Shown here one piece after another: positions 53,193 to 61,428 of a stretch of DNA of 64,000 nt. The notes beneath the pieces were generated by a model. The model saw only the letters and a program-made list of their open reading frames with translations, was not told the DNA's origin and ran no database searches. How positions within the stretch are numbered: position 1 is the first letter of the stretch; each line of letters begins with the position of its first letter. The stretch covers positions 1,116,001 to 1,180,000 of the forward strand of contig NZ_CP017754.1 of assembly GCF_001854325.1 (NCBI RefSeq). Direction: 5' to 3'. The DNA comes from Cupriavidus malaysiensis (GTDB taxonomy: Bacteria; Pseudomonadota; Gammaproteobacteria; Burkholderiales; Burkholderiaceae). The translations under genes were made by a program, and so were the position numbers.

Positions 53193-56042
53193 ATGAAATC
53201 GATCGACGACATCGACTACGGCACGCCCCGCAGCGAAGCGGAGCGTGAGGTCACCCTCGAAATCGACGGCGTCGCCGTCACCGTCCCGGCAGGCACGTCG
53301 GTGATGCGCGCCGCGATGGAAGCCGGCACCCAGGTGCCCAAGCTGTGCGCCACCGACAGCCTGGAGCCGTTCGGCTCCTGCCGCCTGTGCCTGGTGGAGA
53401 TCGAGGGCCGGCGGGGCTATCCGGCATCCTGCACGACGCCGGCCGAGGCCGGCATGAAGGTGCGCACCCACAGCCCCAGGCTGGCCGAGCTGCGCCGCGG
53501 CGTGATGGAGCTGTACATCTCCGACCACCCGCTCGATTGCCTCACCTGTCCCACCAACGGCAACTGCGAGCTGCAGGACATGGCCGGCGCGGTCGGCCTG
53601 CGCGAGGTGCGCTACGGCTTCGACGGCGCCAGCCATACGGCCATGGCCAAGGACGAGTCGAACCCGTACTTCACCTACGACCCGTCCAAGTGCATCGTCT
53701 GCAACCGCTGCGTGCGTGCCTGCGAGGAAACCCAGGGAACCTTCGCCCTCACCATCGGCGGGCGCGGCTTCGAGGCGCGCGTCACCGCGGGCACCGGCGG
53801 CAGCTTCATGGACTCGGACTGCGTGTCCTGCGGCGCCTGCGTGCAGGCCTGCCCCACCGCCACGCTGACCGAGACCTCGCTGATCCGCCTGGGCCAGGCC
53901 GAGCGCAGCACCGTCACCACCTGCGCCTACTGCGGCGTCGGCTGTACCTTCAAGGCCGAGACCAAGGGCGAGGAAGTGGTGCGCATGGTGCCGTACAAGG
54001 ACGGCCAGGCCAACGACGGCCACGCCTGCGTCAAGGGCCGTTTCGCCTGGGGCTACGCCACCCACCAGGACCGCATGCTCAAGCCGATGATCCGCGCCCG
54101 CATCACCGATCCGTGGCGCGAGGTCTCGTGGGAGGAAGCCATCGCCTACGCCGCCGGCCAGTTCCGCCGCATCCAGGCCGAGCACGGCCGCGATGCCATC
54201 GGCGGCATCGTCTCCTCGCGCTGCACCAACGAGGAGGGCTACCTGGTACAGAAGCTGGTGCGCGCCGCCTTCGGCAACAACAACGTCGACACCTGCGCGC
54301 GCGTGTGCCACTCGCCCACCGGCTACGGCCTCAAGCAGACCCTGGGCGAGTCGGCCGGCACCCAGACCTTCCGCTCCGTCGAGAAGGCCGACGTGGTGAT
54401 GGTGATCGGCGCCAACCCGACCGACGGCCATCCGGTGTTCGGCTCGCGCCTGAAGAAGCGGCTGCGCGCCGGCGCCCGCCTGATCGTGGTCGATCCGCGC
54501 CGCATCGACCTGGTCGAGACCCCGCACGTGCGTGCCGACTACCACCTGCAACTGCGCCCCGGCACCAATGTCGCGCTGCTGAGCGCGCTGGCGCACGTGA
54601 TCGTCACCGAGGGCCTGCTGGACGAGGCCTTCATCGCCGCGCGCTGCGAGGACCGCGCCTTCCAGCAGTGGCGCGATTTCGCCAGCCTGCCGGAGAACTC
54701 GCCGGAAGCGACCGCCGACGTCACCGGCGTGCCCGCCGAGACCGTGCGCGGCGCCGCGCGCCTCTATGCCACCGGCGGCAACGCCGCCATCTACTACGGC
54801 CTGGGCGTGACCGAGCACGCGCAGGGCTCGACCGCGGTGATGGCCATCGCCAACCTGGCCATGGCCACCGGCAACGTCGGCCGCGAGGGTGTCGGCGTGA
54901 ATCCGCTGCGCGGCCAGAACAACGTGCAGGGCTCCTGCGACATGGGCTCCTTCCCGCATGAGCTGCCGGGCTACCGCCATGTCTCGGACGCCACCACGCG
55001 CGGCCTGTTCGAGTCGGCCTGGAACGTCGACATCCAGCCCGAACCCGGCCTGCGCATCCCCAATATGTTCGAGGCGGCGCTGGCCGGCAGCTTCAAGGGC
55101 CTGTACTGCCAGGGCGAGGACATCGTGCAGTCCGACCCCAACACCCAGCACGTGGCGGCGGCCCTGTCGGCGATGGAATGCATCGTGGTGCAGGACATCT
55201 TCCTCAACGAGACCGCCAAGTACGCCCACGTCTTCCTGCCCGGCTCCTCCTTCCTGGAAAAGGACGGCACCTTCACCAATGCCGAGCGCCGCATCTCGCG
55301 CGTGCGCCGGGTGATGCGCCCGCGCGCCGGCTATGCCGACTGGGAAGTGACCATGCTGCTGTCCAATGCGCTGGGCTATGCCATGGACTACCGCCATCCG
55401 TCCGAGATCATGGACGAGATCGCGCGGCTCACGCCCACCTTCCACGGCGTCAGCTACGACCGGCTCGACGAACTGGGCAGCCTCCAGTGGCCCTGCAACG
55501 ATGCCGCGCCGCAGGGCACGCCGATCATGCACGTGGATGGCTTCGTGCGCGGCAAGGGCCGCTTCATGATCACCCGCTACGTGGCCACCAGCGAACGCGT
55601 CAACCGCCGCTATCCGCTGATCCTGACCACCGGGCGCATCCTGTCGCAGTACAACGTGGGCGCGCAGACGCGCCGCACCGACAACGTGCGCTGGCATGAC
55701 GAGGACCGCCTGGAGATCCATCCGCACGACGCCCAGGAGCGCGGCATCCGCGACGGCGACTGGGTCGGCGTGCACAGCCGCGCGGGCGAGACGGTGCTGC
55801 GTGCGCTGGTCAGCGAGCGCATGCAGCCTGGCGTGGTCTACACCACCTTCCACTTCCCCGAGTCCGGCGCCAACGTGATCACCACCGACAATTCCGACTG
55901 GGCCACCAACTGTCCCGAGTACAAGGTGACCGCGGTGCAGGTGATGCCGGTGGCGCAGCCCTCGGCCTGGCAGCAGCAGTACCGCGATTTCAACGAGCGC
56001 CAGTTGCAGCTGCTGCAGGCGGCCGGCGCGGAGGCGGGCTGA
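53193..56042 (+). CDS. fdsA: NAD-dependent formate dehydrogenase alpha (catalytic) subunit
   Basis: Molybdenum-containing catalytic subunit, 949 residues from this ATG (a GTG 30 bp earlier would give 959). The N-terminal NuoG-like domain carries [2Fe-2S] (LCATDSLEPFGSCRLCLVE), a His-type cluster site (HPLDCLTCPTNGNCELQD) and two [4Fe-4S] sites (CIVCNRCVRACEE and CVSCGACVQACPT). The formate dehydrogenase core has CAYCGVGCTFKAE and NVDTCARVCHSPTGYGL, with the Cys that binds Mo and the catalytic His-Arg environment. The bis-MGD binding domains continue to a C-terminal MopB-CT domain. Cytoplasmic; oxidises formate to CO2 and passes electrons to FdsG/FdsB. Confidence 0.96.
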   Translation: MKSIDDIDYGTPRSEAEREVTLEIDGVAVTVPAGTSVMRAAMEAGTQVPKLCATDSLEPFGSCRLCLVEIEGRRGYPASCTTPAEAGMKVRTHSPRLAELRRGVMELYISDHPLDCLTCPTNGNCELQDMAGAVGLREVRYGFDGASHTAMAKDESNPYFTYDPSKCIVCNRCVRACEETQGTFALTIGGRGFEARVTAGTGGSFMDSDCVSCGACVQACPTATLTETSLIRLGQAERSTVTTCAYCGVGCTFKAETKGEEVVRMVPYKDGQANDGHACVKGRFAWGYATHQDRMLKPMIRARITDPWREVSWEEAIAYAAGQFRRIQAEHGRDAIGGIVSSRCTNEEGYLVQKLVRAAFGNNNVDTCARVCHSPTGYGLKQTLGESAGTQTFRSVEKADVVMVIGANPTDGHPVFGSRLKKRLRAGARLIVVDPRRIDLVETPHVRADYHLQLRPGTNVALLSALAHVIVTEGLLDEAFIAARCEDRAFQQWRDFASLPENSPEATADVTGVPAETVRGAARLYATGGNAAIYYGLGVTEHAQGSTAVMAIANLAMATGNVGREGVGVNPLRGQNNVQGSCDMGSFPHELPGYRHVSDATTRGLFESAWNVDIQPEPGLRIPNMFEAALAGSFKGLYCQGEDIVQSDPNTQHVAAALSAMECIVVQDIFLNETAKYAHVFLPGSSFLEKDGTFTNAERRISRVRRVMRPRAGYADWEVTMLLSNALGYAMDYRHPSEIMDEIARLTPTFHGVSYDRLDELGSLQWPCNDAAPQGTPIMHVDGFVRGKGRFMITRYVATSERVNRRYPLILTTGRILSQYNVGAQTRRTDNVRWHDEDRLEIHPHDAQERGIRDGDWVGVHSRAGETVLRALVSERMQPGVVYTTFHFPESGANVITTDNSDWATNCPEYKVTAVQVMPVAQPSAWQQQYRDFNERQLQLLQAAGAEAG

Positions 56043-56070
56043 GGTGGCGCCGACCGCACGGCCCGCCATG

Positions 56071-56106
56071 CCATTGTCATTGCCATCGCTATTGCCATCC
56101 CCATGA
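56071..56106 (+). repeat. Six degenerate hexanucleotide repeats at the fdsD start
   Basis: Units are CCATTG, TCATTG, CCATCG, CTATTG, CCATCC and CCATGA. The last one contains the fdsD start codon. No ribosome site is seen in the tract, and it fills most of the 60-bp gap where fdsC would lie in C. necator. Confidence 0.75.
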
Positions 56107-56324
56107 ATGTCGACAACCTGATCAAGATGGCCAACCAGATCGGCGGCTTCTTCGAAGCCATGCCCGACCGGGAGGAGGCCCTGGCCGATATCGCCGGCCA
56201 CATCAAGCGCTTCTGGGCGCCGCGCATGCGCGAGGCGCTGCTGCAGGCCATGGACCGTGGCGATGCGCCGGGCCTGGATGCGATCGTGTGCGAGGCGGTG
56301 GGACGCTACCGCGCGGGCTGGTAG
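56103..56324 (+). CDS. fdsD: NAD-dependent formate dehydrogenase delta subunit
   Basis: A 73-residue small subunit opening MNVDNLIKMANQIGGFFEAMPDREEALADIAGHIKRFWAPRMREALL in parts, the family hallmark (IKMANQIGxFF and HIxRFWAPRM). Its role in the complex is structural or in maturation. It follows fdsA by 60 bp, whereas in C. necator the FdhD-like fdsC gene lies between them. The start is the only ATG giving the full conserved N-terminus. Confidence 0.94.
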   Translation: MNVDNLIKMANQIGGFFEAMPDREEALADIAGHIKRFWAPRMREALLQAMDRGDAPGLDAIVCEAVGRYRAGW

Positions 56325-56363
56325 CGCGGCGAGGGGGCGCAGGCGACGCCCCCGCCCAGTGGT

Positions 56364-56399
56364 GCCGGAGCCGGAGCCGGAACCGGAGCCGGAGCCGGA
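56364..56399. repeat. Hexanucleotide array GCCGGA next to transglycosylase 3' end
   Basis: Six GCCGGA-type units (one is ACCGGA) end five bases before the stop codon of the leftward transglycosylase gene, which reads away from it. It lies between the convergent ends of fdsD and this gene. Confidence 0.85.
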
Positions 56400-56403
56400 G
56401 CGG

Positions 56404-57096
56404 CTAGCGCAGCCGCAGCGGCTCCAGCAGGGCGGCGTCGTAGTCGCCGCGCGAGATCTTGCCCAGCTCCAGCATGCGCTGCAGGATATAGGCCTGACGC
56501 TGGCGCGCGCGGCGCGGGTTGACCACCGGATTGTTGGCCGACGGCGCCTTGGGCAGCCCGGCCAGCATCGCGCACTCGGCCAGCGTGAGTTGGTCGAGCC
56601 GCTTGCCGAAATAGGTCTGCGCGGCCTCGGCGAAGCCATTGGCGCCCTCGCCGAGGTAGACCTTGTTCAGGTAGAGCTCCAGGATCTCGTCCTTGCTGAA
56701 GGCATGCTCGATGCGGTACGCCATCAGCGCCTCGTAGAGCTTGCGCGTATAGGTCTTCTGGCGCGACAGGAAGAAGTTGCGCGCCACCTGCATGGTGAGG
56801 GTCGAGGCGCCCTGCGACAGGTCGTCGGACAGGTTGGCCACGCCGGCGCGGACCACGCCCACGTAGTCGATGCCGTCGTGCAGGTAGAAGCGGTCATCCT
56901 CGATCGCCACCACGGCCTGGGCCAGGTGCGGCGGGAAGTCCGCAATGGATACGTAGCCGGGGGTCTGGCGGAAGGCGTAGAGGGCGTCGAGCGGCGGCAG
57001 CTGCCGGCTGGCCACGACGGCGGCCAGCGCGCCCAGCAGCGCCGCTGCCAGCGCCAGCATCGCCACCAGCTTGAGAAAGGCGGACCAGAGTTTCAT
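56404..57096 (-). CDS. Stand-alone GT51 peptidoglycan glycosyltransferase (PBP1A N-terminal-like)
   Basis: A 230-residue protein with a signal anchor (LKLVAMLALAAALLGALAAVVA) and a complete GT51 domain: AVVAIEDDRFYLHDGID (catalytic Glu), QGASTLTMQVARNFFLSRQKTYTRKLYEALMAYRIE in parts, ILELYLNKVYLGEGANGFAEAA (second Glu) and MLAGLPKAPSANNPVVNP. It polymerises lipid II into glycan. Sequence character follows class A PBPs rather than MtgA, and it stops where the PBP linker to a transpeptidase domain would begin. It may be a truncated PBP1A paralogue that still works. A hexanucleotide array follows its stop. Confidence 0.87.
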   Translation of the reverse strand: MKLWSAFLKLVAMLALAAALLGALAAVVASRQLPPLDALYAFRQTPGYVSIADFPPHLAQAVVAIEDDRFYLHDGIDYVGVVRAGVANLSDDLSQGASTLTMQVARNFFLSRQKTYTRKLYEALMAYRIEHAFSKDEILELYLNKVYLGEGANGFAEAAQTYFGKRLDQLTLAECAMLAGLPKAPSANNPVVNPRRARQRQAYILQRMLELGKISRGDYDAALLEPLRLR

Positions 57097-57165
57097 GGCG
57101 CGTATTGTGCCAGCCTCCGCCCGCCAGGGGCACTGCGGATGCCCCGGGGGGGCGGTGCGGCCGGC

Positions 57166-58689
57166 CTACAGCCAGCCCAGCCAGCGCCAGTAGGTGGCGG
57201 CGAACAGCAGCATCAGCGCGTAGCCGATCACCGTCATGGGAATGCCGACCTTGGCGAACTGGCGGCCGTTGAAGGTGTCGGTGCCGAGGCAGACCATGTT
57301 CTGCGGTGCATTGATCGGCAGCACGAAGCCGAAGCTCACGGTGAAGCCGAGCAGCATGGTCAGCCCGACCTGGTGGAGGTCGCCCGGCAGGGTCTGCAGC
57401 ACGGCGATCAGGATCGGCAGCAGCGCGGCGGTCAGCGCCGTGGCGCTGGCGAAGCCGAGGTGGATCAGGATCAGGAAGGCGGCCAGCACGGCGAACACGA
57501 ACAGCGGTCCCTGCCCGGACAGGCCGGAGTTCGCCACCACGAACCTGCCCAGCCACTGGCCGGCCTGCGTGGTGAGCAGGGCGGTGCCCAGGCTGATGCC
57601 CACGCCGAACACGATCAGCGTGCCCCAGGGGGTGCGTTGCTGCATGGTCTTCCAGTCCATCACGCCCACGCGCGGCAGCATCAGGATGACGAGGCCGACG
57701 AAGGTGACGGTGGCGGTGTCGAACTGGTGCAGCTTGCCCTCGGTGGCCCAGAACAACAGCAGCCCGAGCGAGACTGCCGCCAGCCGCTTCTGCGGGCCCG
57801 TCATCGGGCCCAGCGCGGCCAGTTCCTGCTGCACGGCCTCCTTGCCGCCGGGGATTGCGTCGGCTTCGGCGGGCAGCAGCACGCGCACCAGGAAATAGAG
57901 CACCACCGACATCACGATGGCCCACGGCGCGCCGGCGATCAGCCATTGCAGCCAGGTCACGCGCTCGCCCAGCAGCTTGTCCATGAAACCGACGGTGAGC
58001 AGGTTCTGCGCGGCGGCGGTCTGGATGCCGACGTTCCAGACACTGGTGGCCTGTGCCACGGTGATCATGATGCCGGCGGCGATATTGGATTTCTTGTCGA
58101 CACCGAAGGCCGCGATCACGCCCATCATGATCGGCACCACGCAGGCGCTGCGCGCGGTGGCGCTGGGCACCACCAGGCTCAGCGCAATGGTGACGGCGAT
58201 GGTGCCGATCAGGATGCGCCGCGTGCTGGTGCCGATGGCCGACAGCGTGACCAGCGCGATGCGGCGGTCGAGCGCCGTCACCGTCATCGCCGCGGCGATG
58301 AAGAGGGCGGCCGCCACCAGCGCCAGCGCGGTATTGGAAAAGCCGGACAGGGCCATGCCCAGCGCCTTGCCGGTGCCGTACAGCTTGTCGGGTGCCGCCA
58401 CGTCGGGAGCGAAGCCGATCAGGCCCGCCATCAACGAGGTGATCATGATGGCGCTGGCTTCGTAGGAGACTGCCTCGGTGATCCACACCACCACGGCGAA
58501 GGCCAGGATGGCCAGCATGCGGTGGCCGGCGACCGGCAGGTCGGCCGGCAGTGGCAGTGCCAGCACGGCCAGCAGTGCCACGGCGGCGGCATACAGGCCC
58601 CAGGGCTGCGCCCTGGCGGCGGTGGACTGCGCGGCAGGCTTGCCCGCCTTGGCATCGGGCAGCGTGGATTGCGGGCTGGGATCGGGCAT
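57166..58689 (-). CDS. SLC13/DASS-family anion:sodium symporter
   Basis: Inner-membrane transporter of 507 residues with the double-repeat DASS fold. The signature strips are PSATARSACVVPIMMGVIAAFG (first SNT-type motif) and LPINAPQNMVCLGTDTFNGRQFAKVGIPMTVIGY (second, close to the family pattern). Family members move di- or tricarboxylates, or sulfate, with Na+. The start MPDPSPQSTLPDA has GAGGAG upstream, better than further in-frame starts. It sits beside a transglycosylase gene without evident functional link. Confidence 0.93.
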   Translation of the reverse strand: MPDPSPQSTLPDAKAGKPAAQSTAARAQPWGLYAAAVALLAVLALPLPADLPVAGHRMLAILAFAVVVWITEAVSYEASAIMITSLMAGLIGFAPDVAAPDKLYGTGKALGMALSGFSNTALALVAAALFIAAAMTVTALDRRIALVTLSAIGTSTRRILIGTIAVTIALSLVVPSATARSACVVPIMMGVIAAFGVDKKSNIAAGIMITVAQATSVWNVGIQTAAAQNLLTVGFMDKLLGERVTWLQWLIAGAPWAIVMSVVLYFLVRVLLPAEADAIPGGKEAVQQELAALGPMTGPQKRLAAVSLGLLLFWATEGKLHQFDTATVTFVGLVILMLPRVGVMDWKTMQQRTPWGTLIVFGVGISLGTALLTTQAGQWLGRFVVANSGLSGQGPLFVFAVLAAFLILIHLGFASATALTAALLPILIAVLQTLPGDLHQVGLTMLLGFTVSFGFVLPINAPQNMVCLGTDTFNGRQFAKVGIPMTVIGYALMLLFAATYWRWLGWL

Positions 58690-58908
58690 GGGACTCCTCG
58701 CGGTAGCGGCCCGCGCAGCGGGGGCCGGATGGTACGGCCGCGGAGCGCCAGGAAGGCGCGCCCGGCATGGCAAAAAAATTATCCGGCCCGCGCGGTGGCG
58801 CTGTCGAGGGCGATGCCGGCGTCCTTTGCGCCAGCGCAAGGGCCGGGGCGATGCGATCGGCGCGATTTCCCGGCATGCGCGGCGATCTGAAATAATTGGG
58901 GCGACCTG

Positions 58909-59805
58909 ATGAATGTTTTCGCGCGCGGCGGTCATCGCCGCCGGCTGCGCGTTCCTTTCCAACGATTCTCCTGGCCAAGCACTATGTTCAAGTGGTTCGC
59001 ATCCTGGCAGGCGCGCGTGGCGCCGGCCATCCTTCCCGACGGTGCCGGCGCCGGCGCTGCATCGACCGACACGCCGCTGCACTTCGAGAAAGTTGCCAAC
59101 GCGCGCGACCTCGGCGGTCTCACCGGCGCAGGCGGCCGCCGCCTGCGCAGCGGCCGCCTGCTGCGCAGCGGCAACCCGGGCCTGGCCAGCGCCGACGATA
59201 TCGCGCGGCTGCGTGCGCTGTCGCTCGACCTGGTGGTCGACTTCCGCTCGCCGGGCGAGAAGTCAGCGGAGGAAAGCGGCTTCGGCCAGGTGTTCCACTG
59301 GGTCGCCACGCCGGTGCTGGAAGGCAGCATGGCGATGGGCGAACTGCTGCCGCGGCTGCGCACGGCGACGGCGCGGGAGATGGACGACTTCATGCTGCAG
59401 GTCTACCGCGATTTCCCCCTCAAGTACCAGGAGGCCTTCGGCGGCTTCATGAAGCATGCCGAAGCCGGCCGCAGCATGCTCTACCACTGCACCGCGGGCA
59501 AGGACCGCACCGGCTTCGCCACCCTGCTGCTGCTGTCGGCGCTGGGTGTCGCGCCGGACGTCATCGAAGCCAACTACCTGGAGTCGAACCGCTGGAACGC
59601 CGCCTTTATCCAGGGCGTGCTGCAGAAGATGGCGCCGCTGGGCATCGCCGCCGAGGTGATGATGCCGCTGCTCGAGGTCAAGCCCGCATACCTGCAGGCC
59701 TCGCTGCAGGCGATCGAGGAGGGCTGGGGCAGCGTGCCGGCCTATGTCGGCACGGCGCTGAGTGTCGAGGCGGAGCAGCTGCGCGCGCATTACCTGGAGG
59801 GGTAG
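58909..59805 (+). CDS. Tyrosine phosphatase (DSP/Tyr phosphatase 3 family)
   Basis: A 298-residue phosphatase of the bacterial Y_phosphatase3 family. The P-loop is YHCTAGKDRTGFATLLLLSALG with the nucleophile Cys and Arg; family strips are FEKVANARDLGGL, SGRLLRSGNPGLASADDIARL and VVDFRSPGEKSAEES. It probably acts on phosphotyrosine or phosphoinositides. Start 58909 has GGGG upstream; an ATG at 58984 (MFKWFASWQ) is also possible and would remove an Arg-rich leader. Not linked to any clear operon. Confidence 0.9.
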   Translation: MNVFARGGHRRRLRVPFQRFSWPSTMFKWFASWQARVAPAILPDGAGAGAASTDTPLHFEKVANARDLGGLTGAGGRRLRSGRLLRSGNPGLASADDIARLRALSLDLVVDFRSPGEKSAEESGFGQVFHWVATPVLEGSMAMGELLPRLRTATAREMDDFMLQVYRDFPLKYQEAFGGFMKHAEAGRSMLYHCTAGKDRTGFATLLLLSALGVAPDVIEANYLESNRWNAAFIQGVLQKMAPLGIAAEVMMPLLEVKPAYLQASLQAIEEGWGSVPAYVGTALSVEAEQLRAHYLEG

Positions 59806-59840
59806 GGCGCAGGCATGGGGGGCGAGGCCGGCATGGCGGG

Positions 59841-60124
59841 CGCCTGCCCTCTCCCCCGGCCCCTCTCCCGCAAGCGGGAGAGGGGAGCAGACCGGCGCGG
59901 TGCGATCCCCGTCGCGCTGGACGAAGCCGAAACGAGATGCGCCAACACCAAGCGCCAAGCACAAGGTCTTGGCTCCCTCTCCGCATGGGGAGTGGGCGGG
60001 GGAGAGGGGTGGTTTGGCAAGGCGCCACATCCAGCGAAGCCATCGGTGTGGTCCAGCACGCGAGCACGGAAACGAAGCCCTCGGTGTGATCCAGCACGCG
60101 AGCACAGCAACGAAGCCAACGCTG
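59841..60124 (-). repeat. GC-rich mosaic repeat, modules B-B-C-A (reverse)
   Basis: Read on the minus strand: two copies of module B (each with GTGCTCGCGTGCTGGA then CACACCGA-like words), module C (AAACCACCCCTCTCCCCC, ACTCCCCATGCGGAGAGGG, GCTTGGTGTTGGCGCATC) and module A (CCCCTCTCCCGC stem and GAGAGGGCAGGCGCC). It fills the gap between the convergent phosphatase and ackA genes. No gene is present in 59806-60134. Confidence 0.82.
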
Positions 60125-60134
60125 AGCCCCAGCG

Positions 60135-61370
60135 CTAGGCCGCCGCCTTCTGCGCCATCGCCTCGCGCATCAGGCGCGCGGTGCTGAGCGCCACGATGCC
60201 TTCTTCGTCGGTGGGGAGCACCAGCACCGGGATGCGGCTGCCGTCGTGGGTGATGCGCTGGCGGTTGTCGTCGTTGGCGCCCGGATCGAGCTCGATGCCG
60301 AACAGGCCGGTCAGGTGGGCGCAGATGCGCGCGCGGACCTCGGGCGAGTTGGCGCCGATGCCGGCGGTGAAGACCAGGGCGTCGAGCCCGCCCAGGGTGA
60401 CGGCCAACTTGCCCACTTCCTGCGCGGCGCGATAGGCGTAGAAATCGATCGCCAGGCGCGCGCGCGGTTCGGCGCTGGCCTGCAGCACGCGCATGTCGCT
60501 GCTGACGCCGGACAGGCCCTTCAGGCCGGACTCCTGGTACAGCATGGCCTGGATCTCGTCGGCCCGCATGCCCTGTTGCGCCAGCCACAGCACCGCGCCC
60601 GGATCGACCGCGCCGCAGCGCGTGCCCATCGGCATGCCATCCAGCGCGGTCAGGCCCATGGTGCTGTCGATGCTGCGCCCGTCGCGCAGGGCGCACAGGC
60701 TGGCGCCGTTGCCGAGGTGGGCCACCACCACGCGTCCCTCGGCCAGGTCGGGTGCCACCTGGCGCAGCCGGCGCGCGATGTACTCGTAGGAGAGGCCGTG
60801 GAAACCGTAGCGCCGGATGCCCTGCTCGAAGTAGCGGTAAGGCAGGCCCAGCAACTGCGCCATGACGTCGTGGCCGGCGTGGAAGGCCGTGTCGAAGCAG
60901 GCCACCTGCAGCAGTTCGGGCGCGGCCTCGCGCACGGCGCGGATGGCGGTCAGGTTGTGCGGCTGGTGCAGCGGCGCCAGCGGTACCAGGGCCTCCAGCT
61001 TCGCCAGTACTTCGTCGTCGATGCGCACGGCCTCGGTGAAGTCCGCGCCGCCATGCACCACGCGATGGCCGATCGCAACCGGCGGGTTGTCGCGCAGGCC
61101 GATGCTGAGCACCAGCCGGATCAGGCGGAAAGCCGCGTCGTGGTCGGCCACCTGGGCGAGCGGGAAGCGCTCGTCGGCCACCGGGCGGCCATCGGCCATG
61201 TGCACGGTCAGGCGCGGCGCCACGCCGATGCCTTCGATCTGTCCGTGGGCGCTCAGCTCGGGATTGACATCACCGTCGCCATGGGCGGCCTCGGGCACCG
61301 TGTAGACGGACACCTTGACGCTGGACGAACCGGCATTGACGACGAGGATGGTGGGGGACGGATGGTTCAC
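60135..61370 (-). CDS. ackA: Acetate kinase
   Basis: Enzyme of 411 residues converting acetyl phosphate + ADP to acetate + ATP. It opens ILVVNAGSSSVKVSVY (phosphate-binding, residues about 7-22), has IGHRVVHGGADFTEA, FDTAFHAG, RRYGFHGLSYEYIARRL, VVAHLGNGASLCAL and GLMMGTRCGAVDPGAV-type strips, and a C-terminal FTAGIGANSPEVR. The start is a GTG with AGGAG ten bases upstream. It follows pta by 58 bp in one operon. An Ala-rich end marks the normal stop. Confidence 0.95.
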   Translation of the reverse strand: MNHPSPTILVVNAGSSSVKVSVYTVPEAAHGDGDVNPELSAHGQIEGIGVAPRLTVHMADGRPVADERFPLAQVADHDAAFRLIRLVLSIGLRDNPPVAIGHRVVHGGADFTEAVRIDDEVLAKLEALVPLAPLHQPHNLTAIRAVREAAPELLQVACFDTAFHAGHDVMAQLLGLPYRYFEQGIRRYGFHGLSYEYIARRLRQVAPDLAEGRVVVAHLGNGASLCALRDGRSIDSTMGLTALDGMPMGTRCGAVDPGAVLWLAQQGMRADEIQAMLYQESGLKGLSGVSSDMRVLQASAEPRARLAIDFYAYRAAQEVGKLAVTLGGLDALVFTAGIGANSPEVRARICAHLTGLFGIELDPGANDDNRQRITHDGSRIPVLVLPTDEEGIVALSTARLMREAMAQKAAA

Positions 61371-61428
61371 GCTGCGCAGGCTCCTGTCGGATGGCGGATG
61401 GTGGCTGGCGGACACGATGGCGCCGGCC

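Noticed and set aside
51438..56639. Very long open frame on the minus strand opposite the fds genes
   Set aside because: It is rich in His, Arg, Gly and Gln, has no domain, and mirrors the codon pattern of fdsGBA. High GC removes stop codons on the opposite strand. The same holds for long frames opposite the RND, LysR, amiC and lpxK genes.
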